Part shown: one piece after another, positions 22,051-34,163 of the stretch | Numbering within the stretch: the first letter of the stretch is position 1 | How the letters are laid out: the number at the start of each line of letters is the position of its first letter | Assembly: GCF_000315625.1 (NCBI RefSeq) | Contig: NW_005434606.1 | Coordinates: 184,997 to 248,996 of the forward strand | Direction of reading: 5' to 3' | Source: Guillardia theta CCMP2712 | Lineage: Eukaryota > Cryptophyceae > Pyrenomonadales > Geminigeraceae | Length of the DNA: 64,000 bases | Made by a program: the position numbers and the translations under genes | The notes under the pieces: generated by a model | The model's database searches: none | What the model was told of the DNA's origin: nothing | The model's input: only the letters and a program-made list of their open reading frames with translations

Positions 22051-22660
22051 GCTCCGACGGTTCGCAGAGCAACCCGAAGAGTCACCGAACGGTTATTCTA
22101 CGGTTACTACCAGCGGTCTCTCACTGTAGCAACCGGGGCGGACCGGGCGGGCCGCCGGTAGGTCCATCTGGGCTCCCATCATTCTACCGGCGTGACGGTC
22201 GGGTACGCAGCGCTTCAAGTTGGCTGCCGCGCCGACAGTCCGCAGCGCCAGGGCCGCGCGGGGGCCGCGCGCCCGGACTCCGAGTTGGGGGCCGCGCCGC
22301 AGGGCCGGCCGGGCGCACCCGCGCCCCCCCGCGCCGATCTCACTGAGTCAGGCTGCCACGCCGTGATCATCGCGGGGGGCGGCGGGGGGGCGCCGCCTTC
22401 AAGCTGCCTCACCCGGGCCCGGGGCCCGGGGTGGGGCGTGGCCAGTCACGGCCCGGGCCGGGCACTGACCGCCGCCGGCAAGGCTCAGGGCCCGGGGCCC
22501 GGGGTCGCGGCTGCTGACTCGGTGCGGCCGGGCCGGGGGCGCCCCCGGGCCGGCCCCCCGGCGGGCCCCCGGGCCGGCGCCCGCCGCGGTGACCGGGTGC
22601 TAACTGAGGCCCGGCCCTCGGGAGAGGGCCCTAACTGGCTGAGCCGTTGACCCCCCAGGC
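22050..22660. other. GC-rich island, G/C extreme
   Basis: The most GC-rich stretch in the window, with repeated CCCGGGCC and GGGGCCCGGGG words, GGCGGGGGGGCGCCGCC, and many TGACTCACTGAG-type words at its edges. Frames in it are Gly/Ala/Pro/Arg-rich on both strands and are not credible genes. It belongs to the same island class as those near 2.6 and 6.6 kb, with a higher proportion of CCGGGCC. Confidence 0.6.
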
Positions 22661-22679
22661 TGTGATGGACCCCTGGTCA

Positions 22680-23300
22680 TGCTCCAGGACCCGGGAGGAC
22701 GGGCTACCCCTTCATCTCCCATTGTTGATCGGAGGACAGACGGGGTTCCGGCCCGTACACCCCTCCACCCCTCAAAATTCACCCCTACCCCACTCAGCGT
22801 CCCCAAGTCCCCCGGTCTCAATTGACCATTGATCGTGATGCTGCCAACTGCCGCTGTCCGTCAACTCTACCCGATTCCCATCCTCCTCCCCTCGCTCCCG
22901 ACCCCCTGCCTCCCCCCCCCCCCCCGCCCTTGTTGTGCTGTCTTCCTGCAGAGGCTCCTGAGATCTTTGTTGCATCGCAATCTTCTATGTTTGTGTAATG
23001 CTGTTGGAGGCTCTGGATTTGTAGATGGCAACGGTCATTGCCAAAGACGGCCATTGCTGCTCTATACCACCACCAACACTCCTGTGCACCACAGATGCGT
23101 TATTGGCTGATAGATGTGATCTGTTGGGAAGAGAGATCATGTAGCTGCTTTCCTCCTCCTCCAACATCCGCGGCCATGTTCACTTTGTCTGGACTCCCGA
23201 TTTTCTAGTGCTGCCAAGTAGTAGTCAAGTCCAGTCTTGATTGCCGCTGGTCGATTGAATCTGATTACGCTGCAGAAAATCAATCGCTGAGAGAGGACTC
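22680..23300. other. Intergenic, upstream region of secreted protein gene
   Basis: It contains C-rich CACCCCTACCCCACTC at about 22782-22797 and a run of about 14 C at 22913-22926. No gene is supported. Confidence 0.45.
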
Positions 23301-23307
23301 TGCGAAC

Positions 23308-25260
23308 ATGGAGATAAAATTCAGGGAGCTAGTCTTTTTAATCCTTTCTCTGTCCCTATGCGTTGTTCAAGGCCAAGATCAATATTTGATGAAAGATGGA
23401 TACTGTAAAGACTTTTCTTTGATTCCAAATCCAAGCCAGCCAAGTCAGTGCCAGTTTCTTTGCGACCGGTGATTTAGTAGATCACGCATTGTATCAGGTA
23501 GTAACGATCGCCTTTCAGGTTCAAAAGCGTATACAATGGTGGAAATGATTGTATACCCTCTCTAGCCCTCATGAAGGAGATCATTGATTCTGTCCTCCAC
23601 CCATCTCTTTCAAATGCTTCTTCGACCTTGGTGCGCATCTGATGCATCTTTTGGAATGTTCAATATCGTGATTGAGATTGACTTCCAGGAGGCCAATGCA
23701 AAAACCATGTTCTCAGGGAATTTTCTAACAAAATCCTGCTATCTGAACATGTATCAAGATTGGCAAAACAGAGATTATGCTTGTTCTGATCTCACAAATG
23801 GCACGAGAGAGACATGCTCATTCAAAATCTAATTGTTACTTCAGCTGCTCAAGCAAAAGAGTCAGCTTTGCGAAGATTTATCATTCAGTTCCTGCCGAAC
23901 AAATATCATGCAAGCGAAACGAGCGCAGATTTTTACTGCATTACAACTATGTCAGTACCTGCATGCATGCTGCTCCCTACCACTGAAAACTTTTGTTCTT
24001 CAGGTTTCGAATTCGAAATCTCATGGACAATCAATTATTCCCTTCAAGCTCTTGCACTCAAAACGTGTTTGCTTGTACTTTGCACGTGGGACTTGTCATG
24101 TTTCCTTTCAGGGCAAATCATTGACACCGCTGACCTATGATTTCTCCACGAGTTGTCCGTCGGCATGTTGGTAATATTTTCACCATCGCGCTGCTGGCAG
24201 AAGGTGATTCTGATCGTTTTGCTACAACAGGACTGCCACGTTGAAAAATTTGTTGTCCGCCACTGAAAACAAGGGTTACTGTTGTGCCTCGCTCTACTAT
24301 CAGGAGATCATCAAGTTCTTGTAAGCTTGCATGCCTCGTGTTGTCTAATTCACATTATCTTGATCATGTTTTATCATAGATACGCTGAGACCTCTCCATC
24401 AGACATTAACAGTCAATGTGAGGACAAGTTATCTGTGGTTTGGCAGCTCAGATTTTGAAATCTTTACTTGTACAGGTTCCTCTATCCCGTGCACATCATA
24501 TGATAGCGTATGTTTGCTGGAAGAATAATCTACAGCTGATGGCTCTGTTGCGTAACAGGCCCTCACCGCGTGCAACACTGCAAACCCCGGCAACACAGAT
24601 TACAAGACAGATATGCTTACATCGTCAGGTTGGGAAAAACAGTGGAAAGATGAGGTTTGTTGATTTTTGGTGGCAGGTAAATGTGAGCATGCTGTCCATG
24701 TATGAGACCCCTCGACGAAGATCATTTTGCTGAAACCAAAGTTATGAATCTGGAAGATTGTGGGTCTAGATAGAAATGAAGGGAACTTGTGAAGAAAAAA
24801 AAACGATTGATATCTTCAATTCGGATGCAGCAGGTTTGTCTAATGTTGCGGTGTGTGTGCAACAATCGGAGTTAAGCAAGCAAATTACAAGCAATGCAAG
24901 TTGAGAGTCAAAGACCTTGTCAAAGTGGTCAGAATGAGTGCAAACTTAGATCACTTGAACTGCTTTATATGTCTAGCTTGACGTGTTTCGACAAACAGAG
25001 GGCGTCCTTGAATTCTGTTATTCTCTCGCTTGACGAAGTCTGCACAAGTATCACAGCAACCTCCGAGGTCAAGCTCTGCCACGCACCTCACTGTCAGGCT
25101 CATAGTCAGGGATATCATCCACGCTATCTGCAATTCAAACATCAGTCAGACAGACTCACTCGTATGGCATCTCTCACCCGAGGAGAAAGTTGACCTGTTC
25201 GCGTCCCCATGCAACTGCAGCTTTGACAAGGCATTGATCCATTCGTTCAAGTTTGAATAG
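23308..25260 (+). CDS. Secreted Cys-rich protein, many small exons
   Basis: ATG 23308 opens a clear signal peptide (ELVFLILSLSLCVVQGQ), then QYLMKDGYCKDFSLIPNPSQ and CQFLCDR up to an intron at 23470. Later exons carry paired Cys and Asn/Ser-rich surface-type sequence: FKSVYNGGNDCIPSLALMKE (from 23520), IDFQEANAKTMFSGNFLTKS (23670 on), LLSATENKGYCCASLYYQEI (24245-24315), ALTACNTANPGNTDYKTDML (about 24560-24650), LNSVILSLDEVCTSITATSE (25010-25070) and a last exon DIIHAICNSNISQTDSLVWH that stops at 25258-25260. Spacing of Cys after LMKEIIDSVL-like and LNSVILSLDEV-like helices suggests a repeated module of about 100 residues. The fold is not recognised. Not all exons between 23830 and 24950 are resolved, so a second gene cannot be excluded. 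Confidence 0.6.
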
Positions 25261-25293
25261 TTTGACTTGATCGGGTCCAACGCTAGCGTCAGG

Positions 25294-27472
25294 TTACCCT
25301 TGACGCAAGTCACGACCGCGAAACTGTGTAATCAAGAGAAACATCGTTGCCTCACCAAGATTGTGTTGTTGGGGAACGATGTTGGGATAGGATACGGCTC
25401 TGGCCCATAGAGCTCCTCGGCCTTGGAGAAGTAAAAGTTGCCATGCGGCGCTGAAAACATGGTCAGAAGAGGAGAGACAGTCGGGAAGTTTACTCACTCC
25501 TCAGCTTTGGTATCGATTTGAGATGAGAAAACATTGAAGACTTGTTTAGGAGCACCGACTTCAAGGAATCTGGCATACATCTGCACTCTGTCGTATCACC
25601 CATCCTTGCAACTCGCACCACCTACTTGCCTTGGCGAGTTCAAGTCCCTATATGCCATCAGCCTCCTGTTGGCGTCTTCGGAAGTAAGTGAGACCCAATC
25701 CCCTTGCGTCGTCTGCTCAAACAATGAGAGCCCAGAGAGAAGAATGTCCTCGCACCTCCTTCAGCTTCGCTTCAACCGCCGCCTCATGCTCAGGCGGGTA
25801 GTTCATCTCATAAGGTTTCGAGCACACTGGGCGGACGTGCACTTGTTCTCCGCAGATGGAGAAGTCAAAGGGGGATGGGACACGTTTAAAGTACTGCAAC
25901 GAATGTCAGCAAAACAAACACTCATTCAACTCTCGACTACCGCATCTCCACCTACATAACATTCTTCCAGATCATCCCACAAGCTGCTGCCATCCGAGTT
26001 ACTCTCATTGGCAACCGCCGAGTCCTCCAGCGCTTCTAATGCTGCGAGCGCTTGCGATGCGTTGTAAACATTGTTGGTCTCCGACATCATGCACTTCTGT
26101 AAGAAACAAGGATGACAAGTCAGATACGAGAAGCACACGGTCAAGAAAAGGTCCACCCTAGCGATTGACACAAGGACAGGAAGAGAATGAATATACACAG
26201 AATTGCGGGAAGGAGAGTGGGGAAGAGGCAAACAGCACAAGGGTTACAGAGGAGGCAAATCAGGAGAAACAAGAGCACGACGGGCAGGAATGGAAGAAAG
26301 ATTCAGACCTCCCAATGACGGTAGGCCGTGTCAATCCTCTCAGCATCCAGGATCTCGTTGTTCCACTGGCACGTGGGGCACTGGCAGCAGCAATAGTTTC
26401 TCGCGCTCTCTACCTTTCGTCTCAGGAGGTTCGCATGCACTTTAGGATGCGCATTGTAGTCCTCCAGACCCCCCGGCCTGTCCGGAAAACCAACTTCCTT
26501 CATATGCCGCGCGATCCGGATTGAGACGTTCCTCCACTCCATGTGCGTCGGCCTCCTCTCGTTCAACCACACAGTCCCCACATTGCCGTGTATGACGCAG
26601 TCCTCCACGATCCAGATCACATTCTTGGTCGAGCAGGCACAATGCAGCGATGCGAACCGGGACCCGACAAACTTACATCCACTCAGGAGGAGGCGGCCGG
26701 AGCCCTCGGCCGATATCGCGACGGAGTTGTGATAGAACTGACATGAGAGCATCTGTACCCTCGCAGTGTCACGTACAGACAGTCCCTGCCCGACAAGGAT
26801 GCCGCACATCTCGATCCTCGACCTCTCCACTTGTACTGAGCTCTCCATCAGACATCTCAGCCCTTCAGACGCCCTCATGTACTGCGAGTTCATTCCTCCC
26901 AGGCTGCAGTCACGAAACAAACTCTTGCTCCTCAGCACAGTTCGCACGGCAACACCTCCAATGCACCTCACGTCCGTCTCGAAGAACAGCCATGGCCCTC
27001 CCATTATCTCGACGCATTCGTCGCATTGGGTATAGCTGTGCAGGCCTATCCTCATCCTCCTCACCTCGCCCGACGTCTGCTGGTAGAACGAGAAGTTTCC
27101 CCAGATCTCCGGCCTCTCTTCTACGCTTGACGACGAACTTTCGCTGGTCATGCACAACTTCACTCCCCAGTACGCTGAGACTTTTTCACGCATGATGTGC
27201 CTGCCCTGTTTGAAGACGAAGTTGCCATACGAGCCATATTCTAGCGAGGATATTTTATCCGGGAAGGAGGTATCGTTGGTATCTATCAAGGTTGCTCCAT
27301 GAAAGAGCTCATGGGAAGAGACGGCAGGGCTGCTCCCTCCGCGCAGGTTCAGTGTACAAGGAAGACGAGCACATAGGCTGAAGCGAGGGACCAAAGAATA
27401 AGAGCCAAGGTGGGAGTCTAGCATTGTAAACATGCATGCGAGCATGGCAGTTGTCAACTTCATTGTTATCAT
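25294..27472 (-). CDS. Secreted parallel beta-helix-like protein with C-terminal extension
   Basis: ATG 27472 opens a signal peptide (KLTTAMLACMFTMLDSHLGS) and then LPCTLNLRGGSS. The first exon runs about 389 codons without interruption and shows staggered repeats typical of pectin-lyase-fold right-handed beta-helices (IEMCGILVGQGLSVRDTARV, QMLSCQFYHNSVAISAEGSG, LLSGCKFVGSRFASL, IVEDCVIHGNVGTV). It ends CCCQCPTCQWNNEILDAE..., with a donor at about 26305. Downstream exons continue in phase: KCMMSETNNVYNASQALAAL (from 26100), YFKRVPSPFDFSICGEQVHV (from about 25893), DANRRLMAYRDLNSPRQ (about 25680), and APHGNFYFSKAEELYGPEPY (about 25450). The stop is at 25294. Many Cys suit an extracytosolic location. 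Function is unknown; such folds bind or cut polysaccharides, but no catalytic set was identified. Confidence 0.7.
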
Positions 27473-27489
27473 CGCAACATTCTCATCTT

Positions 27490-28068
27490 CTTCACGCCAT
27501 CGCCTCCTCGATCCTTCAATGCGCCTAAATGCATTGGATCCCGGTACCCCTCATCCCCACACTTATAGTAGGTAATGTAACGGTCAATATAACGGCGTGA
27601 GATCAACGGTTCGAGTGCGACGGTCACCGTTTCCCGGCCCTACGTCACTGGGCTGCCCTAAAGGCTTCTCCCTCCTCCCTCTCCTTCTCCCCTCCCCTCC
27701 CTCCCCCCCTCTCCCTCCTTGCCCGAGACCGTGCTAGTAGGCTCGCTCTCTCTCTCCCGGGTCCTGGCGGCGAGGGCCTCAGCCTGTCTTGCTAAGTTGC
27801 GGCAAGTCACAAAGTTGGTTCCGGGGGGTTTGCGATCTAAGTTCCTTGCCGTCGCTTTCGGAGATCTTGAGGCTCTGCCAGTGAACAAGCCGACTTGAAA
27901 AGCAGCTCAACCGTTGAGCAACACTGCGGCACATCACACCGAATGGCAGCTTGACGGTCAGCTGAACTTGAACTCGGAACCGGCCCATCTCACGAAATCT
28001 TCTTGTTCCTGCATTGACTGAGTTTCGCCATCGATTGAGCTGCTTGGGAATGTAAACTCTTCCTCATC
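27490..28068. promoter_or_regulatory. Shared upstream region of two divergent secreted-protein genes
   Basis: About 590 bp separate divergent starts at 27472 (-) and 28069 (+). It holds a CTCCCTCTCC pyrimidine tract (27665-27720) and alternating CGGTC/AACGG words near 27580-27640 similar to those in the GC islands. No TATA box stands out. Joint regulation of the two secreted-protein genes is an inference from the head-to-head layout. Confidence 0.3.
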
Positions 28069-30313
28069 ATGTACTGGCGCATATTCCTTTTCCTCTGCGC
28101 ATACTTGCAAGCATGTCACGCATCTCCATCCTACTTCCTCACGCTGGTTGCGACTACGTCCGACAACGCTGCCATCCAGCCCAATTCAGCAGCGTACACG
28201 AGCGATGGCAAGACGTTGCTATACGCTGAGGCAGGGATAGGGTTTGGGAGGATCATGGGCTTGGACGTGGCGACTAGCCGAGTGCAAGTGGTGGCCGGCT
28301 CGAGCAGCGGGGGCGAGAGCGATGGGATTGGCACTCAGGCTCAGTTCAACCAGCCAAGGACAGTGCGAGTCAACGGGACAGTAGCATACATCACAGACAG
28401 CATCTCCTGCTCCATCCGCCAGTTGGACTTGCTCACGCTACAGGTCACCACCCTCTACAGGTACCCCTACCCGCTCGTGTCGCAGCAGATCCAAGGCAAG
28501 TGCTACTGGGGTTTGGCAGTCGACTCGGCGAACAACAGACTGTACGTGTCTTGCGCGTACAACAGCACGATCATGCAGTTGGACCTGACGACCAGGACCA
28601 TGTCTGTGCTGGCCGGGGATGGAAATGTTGGAAGCAAGAACGGAAGAGGTACAGCAGCTACATTCTACACACCACAAGGAATCGCGTACTCCTCAAAGCA
28701 GTCAGCAATTTATGTGAGTTGCGCGTTTACTGCACTTGATGATGTTCAGAAGAACTGAATGGTTTATGGTGAAGGTGTCAGATTATCAAAACTCTCTCAT
28801 CAGGAAGATTGAAGTCAACACCAGGGTGATGAAAGACATTGACTTGATCATCCTTCGCTTCTGATGTGCTTTCACAGGAGGTGACGACAGCAGCGGGCAG
28901 TCTGAGCGTTGGCTGTGCGGATGGGCCAGCGACAAGCGCGCAGTTTCTGTATCCGAAGGGGCTAGTGATGGACCTGCAGGAATCAAAGATATACGTCGCT
29001 CAGGAGGGATCCAATGGTACGGTCAGACAACTTGACCTGCTCACTAACCAGGTCTCCACCATCGCCGGGTCTTGTGTTGGAGGTGTTTCCTACACGTCGT
29101 CAAACAGCTCCTTGTTTCTCAATGCGATTCTGAGCGCCAAGGTCAAGATACTCACAGCCGTGGACGTCGCTGTGGACCCGGCAGGGAACGCAGTCGTGGT
29201 GGTAGATCACAACTACCGGGCCCTGTACGCCACCACCCTCTGCAACTTTGTGGCCTGCGATCTCGGGTACTGGAGGACAAAATGCGACCTCAAGGCCGGT
29301 GGGGGCTGCAAGGCCTGCACCAAGGCAGAGTACAGCAGCATCACAAGGCAGGCAGAGCCGTTCGACACAGATACCTGTCTGTGGGCGTGCAACGTGGGCT
29401 ACTGGCAGAGCGGACCTCTGACGTGCAGCAAGTGCAACAACTCGATCCCGCAGTTCTCCAGCTACTCGGGCACGAGCTCGTCCAACATCTGCCCCTATGC
29501 GTGCGACACCGGCTACGAGCTCTACGACTCTTGTGCCGGCACCTCAGTCTGCATCGAGCCGAGGATGCGGTGCCGGGTCATCCCCGACCGCTTCTGCTTC
29601 CTCTCCTCCCAGGTCGCAAGCCCCAAGTGCGCGCAGACTCCCTTCCAGATCCGGGGCTGCGCCAAGGACGTGAAAACGTTGGACGCGGCTGCTGGGGCTC
29701 TGTCCAAGGTGTTCGACGAGTTCATGAGCTCGAGCTCAGACCTCAACGACTTCTTCACCCGCGGGGCCTCGACTCTCAAGAGCCGGCTCGTGCAGGCGGC
29801 CTCGACGGTGAGCGGGTACGTGTACCAGACAGGTCTCTCCAACCCCTTCGACAACACGGGCCCTTGCGGCCTCATCGACGCGAAGTCTGCGGCGAGTTCG
29901 GGGGTGAGCAGGAGGGGAGCTGGAGAGGGTCTGACGTGAGTTGACAGTCGCTTGAGAACTACTTCTGCACCATGCGCTCGTTGCTGACGGAGCAGCTGCT
30001 GGGGACCTGTCAGTCCGAGTCTCAGTGTCCCAGCGGGGCCCCGAGCCCTGTGCTTCCCTGCTGCTACCTCTTTCAGAAGCTGCTCAAGGACTCTTGCCAT
30101 AATTTCAACTACACCTTGTACTACAAGTACACACAGCCGGTGAGGAGGATGAGGGTCTTTCTTGGTGTGATGGTTGGGTAGGTGGAAGGGATCTGCAACT
30201 TTGCAAACAACTGTTACATCGGCAGCAGTTGGCGACTAGATGCACGGGGCGGAACTTGTGTTGCCCTCGCTCTGGTGCTGGTCGTTGTGACAGGGCGGAT
30301 GTTTGCTGTTTGA
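28069..30313 (+). CDS. NHL-repeat surface protein with Cys-rich region and C-terminal hydrophobic tail
   Basis: ATG 28069 opens a signal peptide (RIFLFLCAYLQACHASPSYF). Beta-propeller NHL-type repeats follow: VVAGSSSGGESDGIGTQAQF, AYITDSISCSIRQLDLLTLQ, VLAGDGNVGSKNGRGTAATF, AAGSLSVGCADGPATSAQF and YVAQEGSNGTVRQLDLLTNQ. Each has the usual xAGxxxxGxxDGxGxxAxF start and the IRxxDLxTxxVTT end. Introns lie near 28713-28790, 28826-28878 and 29902-29947, and one of about 42 nt ends at 30180. After the propeller there is a Cys-rich stretch (CDLGYWRTKCDLKAGGGCKA, CNVGYWQSGPLTCSKCNNSI) and then a helical domain with paired Cys. The last exon (CNFANNCYIGSSWRLDARGG, then a hydrophobic end) looks like a GPI-anchor signal or C-terminal TM. 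The stop is at 30311-30313. A cell-surface propeller protein is well supported; its ligand is unknown. Confidence 0.85.
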
Positions 30314-30325
30314 CAACACAGTCAA

Positions 30326-30441
30326 GTGAAGGAGGAGGAGGAGGAGGAGGAGGAGGAGGTGGTGGTGGTGGTGGTGGAGGAGGAGGGGGAAGAGGAAGAG
30401 GAGGAGGAGGAGGAGGAGGAGGAGGAGGAGGAGGAGGAGCA
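30326..30441. repeat. GGA/GGT trinucleotide run
   Basis: Around 115 bp of nearly pure GGA and GGT triplets just downstream of the NHL gene stop, between it and the convergent minus-strand gene ending at 30576. Its open frames (poly-Gly, or poly-Pro/Leu on the other strand) are not genes. Confidence 0.9.
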
Positions 30442-30575
30442 TTGATAGACAATGAATGCGCCAATACATCAACGAGGTGCACACAGAAAGGCTCTGCTGT
30501 TGGATATTTACAAACACTCAATCGACACATATACAGCCTCATGCTTCCTCCCATGGTCCCATGGTACAACCTCCG

Positions 30576-33066
30576 TTACGTTAAGAGCTTCTTTGAGATG
30601 GCAAAATCAACAAAAGGAGCGAACAGCTGCTGAATCTTTGCAGTCAGCTGCTGAGTATGTTGCAACCCCTGCCAACCAGCAATTGTCAAGTCGCGTCCTC
30701 CCAGCTCCTCCAAGTTCCTCTCGATGATCTCTCCTCCTCTCTGCTCTACCTGTACGCTCTCATTCAGCGTCATGAAGCTCTGGGTGAAGAGCGAGTCATA
30801 GTTGGCTGTCTCAAGGAGCTCCTCTCCTCCTCGAGCGTCGCCGATGGCATCCATGAGCGGCCGGCAGGTCTCGGGCTCGTTTCTGTGGGGAAGAAGATAA
30901 GGATTGAAAGAGGAGAATGCGGACTTGTTGAGGATCATAACGAGTGAGAAGGAGGAGGAGGGCGAGGAGGAGGAGGAGGAGGACGATGAGAAGGAAGGGG
31001 AGAGTAGGAGATTGAGGATGAAACGGGCAGGTTGGCAGGCTGGGAAAGTGGAGAAGGAGAATGACAAGATGAGGAGATGAGGGAAACAGGAGCTTACATG
31101 CATGCCAAGTCGTACTCCTCGGGGGTAAGTCGCTGCAAGACGTGCATGGCACGAGTGACCCTGCTCAGCCGTTATTCCAACATCCCTTCGATACCTTCCG
31201 ACACTCCTCCTCACCCCTCCCCTCTACTGTTTCCTCTGCATCCCCCCGTTCCCTTCCTCTTTCTCCTGCTCCTTCTTGTCTTGCTCCCGTCTTACTTCTT
31301 CTGCATCTCCTCCTGTTCCTCTCTTCTTCTCTTACCGTCCATATGCGTCCCGTTCCTTCATCGAGGTGAGCCGGACGAGGAAGGGGTCGATCAGTTTTCC
31401 ACTCTAGAGCAAAAGTCGTCATTATCTCCCTTCATCGCGCCTGCTCCTTACCCGCGGACATCTCCTAAGAATGCGGAGGTTGCGAACGATCCTCGAGTCC
31501 AGCAGCTTCACGGTCTCATCTGCATCGCAATCCTCGTCATCGACCTGCTCCCTTCCCCCTCTCCTCTCTCCTCTCCCTCCTCCCCCGCGACTTCTGACTG
31601 ACATGCCATGCTGCCGAAAAACTCGAGCTCGGAGTGAGGCAGCCAGTTGTCGCAGTTGCCGAGGCGCGCGAGCATCTCGTCCGGGTGCATGTTGAGGAAG
31701 GTGGCAATGCCTGAGCTGATCTGGAGGAGGAAGAAGCAAGGAACAGCAGCGACAGAAAGGGTACACAAGGAAGGGAAGGATAGGAGGAAAGAAAGGAGGA
31801 TGAGTGCAGGGTAGCAGATGCTCAACAAGGATTGTCAACCTCTAATTTGGTCCGAACCATCGTATTCGGATCTATCTCCATGATCCAGTACCTGATGGGA
31901 TGATATCAATATCTTCGATATCCAATGGTCATGTTGTGTTGAAGTTCGAAAGGGTCGGCCATTTTCTCTCATCTTATCCAAAGCATCATCATCATCATCA
32001 TTACAGCAATCTTTTTGTTTTGCCACCGCAATCGATGGTGAAATTTCATCATCACAACCCCGGCAGAAACAAACTTCAACAAAGTCAACAACTTTGGTAT
32101 CATCTACATCCACATATCATCATCATCAATTCGTCGTGATCAACATCGACCCACAAACAAGAGAAAAGCTTTTCACCCTAAGTTTGCTTGCGATGACACC
32201 GACTCTCTCAGGTCGTCAATGTTAAATATGCTGTGACCTGAAACACGTACAAGTTCACAAACGAGTTGCCAGCACAAGCTTGTCCTCACCGTTTGCGGCC
32301 GATTGTTGGCATCTCATCGCTGCAAACTCTCCCATATTTGCGCTACAACAAGACAATCGGCATCCACCACCTCTACTCCATTCTAGCCATTCTGTACCTG
32401 GTTGCTATCCGTTCTATCGCATGCAAACCATTGAAGAAGGCTGTTCGTACGGGTGAAGGCATATCGTGGAACATCTTTACCATCCTGTCGACATCTAGTC
32501 ATTTGCTATGGGATGCAAGGGGGGCTGTTACAGAGTCTTGTTGTACCCAGCCTGCCAAAACGCTTTCACCAGCAGCTGAGGGAGCTGCAGCCGTTCAACA
32601 CGTTCATCAACATTCTTCAGGAACCCGTTAGTGCGTCATAACAACCAAGTGATCGCAAGAGCACACTTGTCCTGATATCGGATCTCGGAGGTACAAGTGC
32701 ATGGCCGTCTGCAGGGGTCTCAGCACGTAGAGCTGCTCGGAAGAATGTGCTGCAAAGGATTCGAAGCTTTCGCTGGCACTGCAAGACAAGTTCACAACAC
32801 TCATCTAGGTACTTGAGGTCGATCACGGGAGATCGTAGAAAGTTTCCGAGGTGTCCGGCGTCCTTCGTTTCTGGGGCAGCACAATCTGCAGGACACAGAA
32901 GAAAACATCAGCAATACGCGCCCCTGACTGCAGCCATGAGGCTTCACCTCTCCATCTTGCTCTTCAGAGATGTCAACGAGCTCGTCCTCTGCTACAAACA
33001 CTTGAGACCACAGCACAACAAGCGCAGAGGGCCCTCACGTTGCAGATCTGTCAGATCTGATCCCAT
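30576..33066 (-). CDS. Unrecognised many-exon protein with a possible PAS-like region
   Basis: About twelve exons join in phase from ATG 33066 (MGSDLTDLQ) to a stop at 30576. Pieces in order: EDELVDISEEQDGE, IVLPQKRRTPDTSETFYDLP, ASESFESFAAHSSEQLYVLR, NVDERVERLQLPQLLVKAFW, RQDGKDVPRYAFTRTNSLLQ, IFNIDDLRESVSSQANLG, YWIMEIDPNTMVRTKLE, ISSGIATFLNMHPDEMLARL, DADETVKLLDSRIVRNLRIL, GKLIDPFLVRLTSMKERDAY, LSRVTRAMHVLQRLTPEEYD and a last exon beginning near PETCRPLMDAIGDARGGEEL that ends FVDFAISKKLLT. The stretch from SSGIATFLNMHPDEML to VRLTSMKERDAYGR has the length and order of a PAS fold (hydrophobic strand, HPDE-like turn, charged helix, two strands). This is weak, and no cofactor residues were identified. 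Early acidic and Ser-rich regions suggest a soluble regulatory protein. Some small joins (near 32300-32420) are tentative. Confidence 0.55.
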
Positions 33067-33069
33067 GCA

Positions 33070-34163
33070 CTCCAAGTGACGCCCGCTTGACACACATCTC
33101 GAGCCTACGATGGAGCATAAGGAGGATGAGAAGGAAGAAAGTCTCCTCGCACATGGCCGCATTTTGTCGCACTTCACTTTCCGCCTTCTGCAGAACGAGC
33201 ATGATTCCTGTCAACCCGTGCTGGTCAAGCTGCCTTCGAGGGGACATGCATCTCTAACAACACCTTCTGCTCCGTCTTCGTGCACGCATGGGCTTGTCCT
33301 GTTCAACCTCACAGTGAATGCGAGGAGTTCAAACACTTTGAACACACCTCTGATTTGGCAGTTTAGACAGGGGGTCATCCCATCGCATTTCTTCTTCTGT
33401 TGTCGAAGTGAGGAGATGTACTTCTATATTCTCTCTTCCTGCTATTCCTCTTCGTCTAGTGCCTCTTCCCAGGCTCTCTTCTCTTTCCCCGAGCCCATCT
33501 GCCTACAGTTTTCTGAGGGTTTAAGATGCAGTTGTCCTCCGCTCGACCATCACCGATCAAAATTCTAGTCATGGGCTAGCTTGCCGTGCTTGCCCTTTCT
33601 CCGTCTTCGCCTCCTCCTCCACTTCCGCTCCGTCCCTCTCCCATCCACCCCTCCTCCTGTTTTCCTCCTCCCCGAGTTCCTCCCCCTCTTCGTCCTTGCC
33701 ATTCACCTCGTCCTCTGTTTCTTTCCCTCCCCCCTTCTCTCTCCTCTTCCTCTCCTCTATCATGACCGTGCATGCCCCTGCCTCGTTTCGTCTTCTCTCG
33801 TCGTTCTTACCAGTTTCCGGCATGGGAGACAAGCTTGCCCTCGCATTTCGTTTCGACGTCTAGTAGTGTACCCTCCTTCTATCGGGATGTACATCAAAAA
33901 ACTTGTGTTGTGGGGTAGTCTCAGAGAAGGACTCAAAACCAGGGGTACGCCAGTAAGTCGACCATTACCCCAGGGGTCATTTTCCTCAATTATTGGCTAT
34001 CAATAGTGGGTAGGGTTATCCAACGCACGGGTGGACGAAAGCTGCTGCTGGTTGAAGGAGTACCGGTAGTGATTTCCATTGGGAAACGAGGGGTGGCTGA
34101 GACCAATTCTTTTTCTTTACTGAGATATGAACACAGGGGAATGCAGGGGGGAAGGGTCCTGTG
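33070..34163. other. Intergenic, pyrimidine-rich
   Basis: 33580-33780 is a T/C-rich tract (CCTCCTCCACTTCCGCTCC and similar) that opens Lys/Glu/Gly-rich frames on the minus strand; these are simple-sequence frames. GGGGTAC and GTGGGTAGGGTT motifs appear at 33940-34020. A minus-strand frame ending near 33110-33247 (ATG at 33247) may be an alternative 5' exon of the preceding gene. Confidence 0.4.

Noticed and set aside
30105-30633. Frames with long poly-Pro, poly-Gly or poly-Leu
   Set aside because: They are translations of the GGA/GGT run after the NHL gene stop, not proteins.
31835-32113. Separate minus-strand gene starting MDVDDTKVVDF with an Asp run
   Set aside because: The flanking exons join in phase across this stretch (phase 2 on both sides) if it is an intron; the Asp run comes from an ATC/ATG repeat. 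A separate gene is not fully excluded.
32266-32631. 121-codon plus-strand frame
   Set aside because: The minus strand over the same bases yields exons that join in phase (NVDERVERLQLPQLLVKAFW and RQDGKDVPRYAFTRTNSLLQ), so the plus frame is a shadow.
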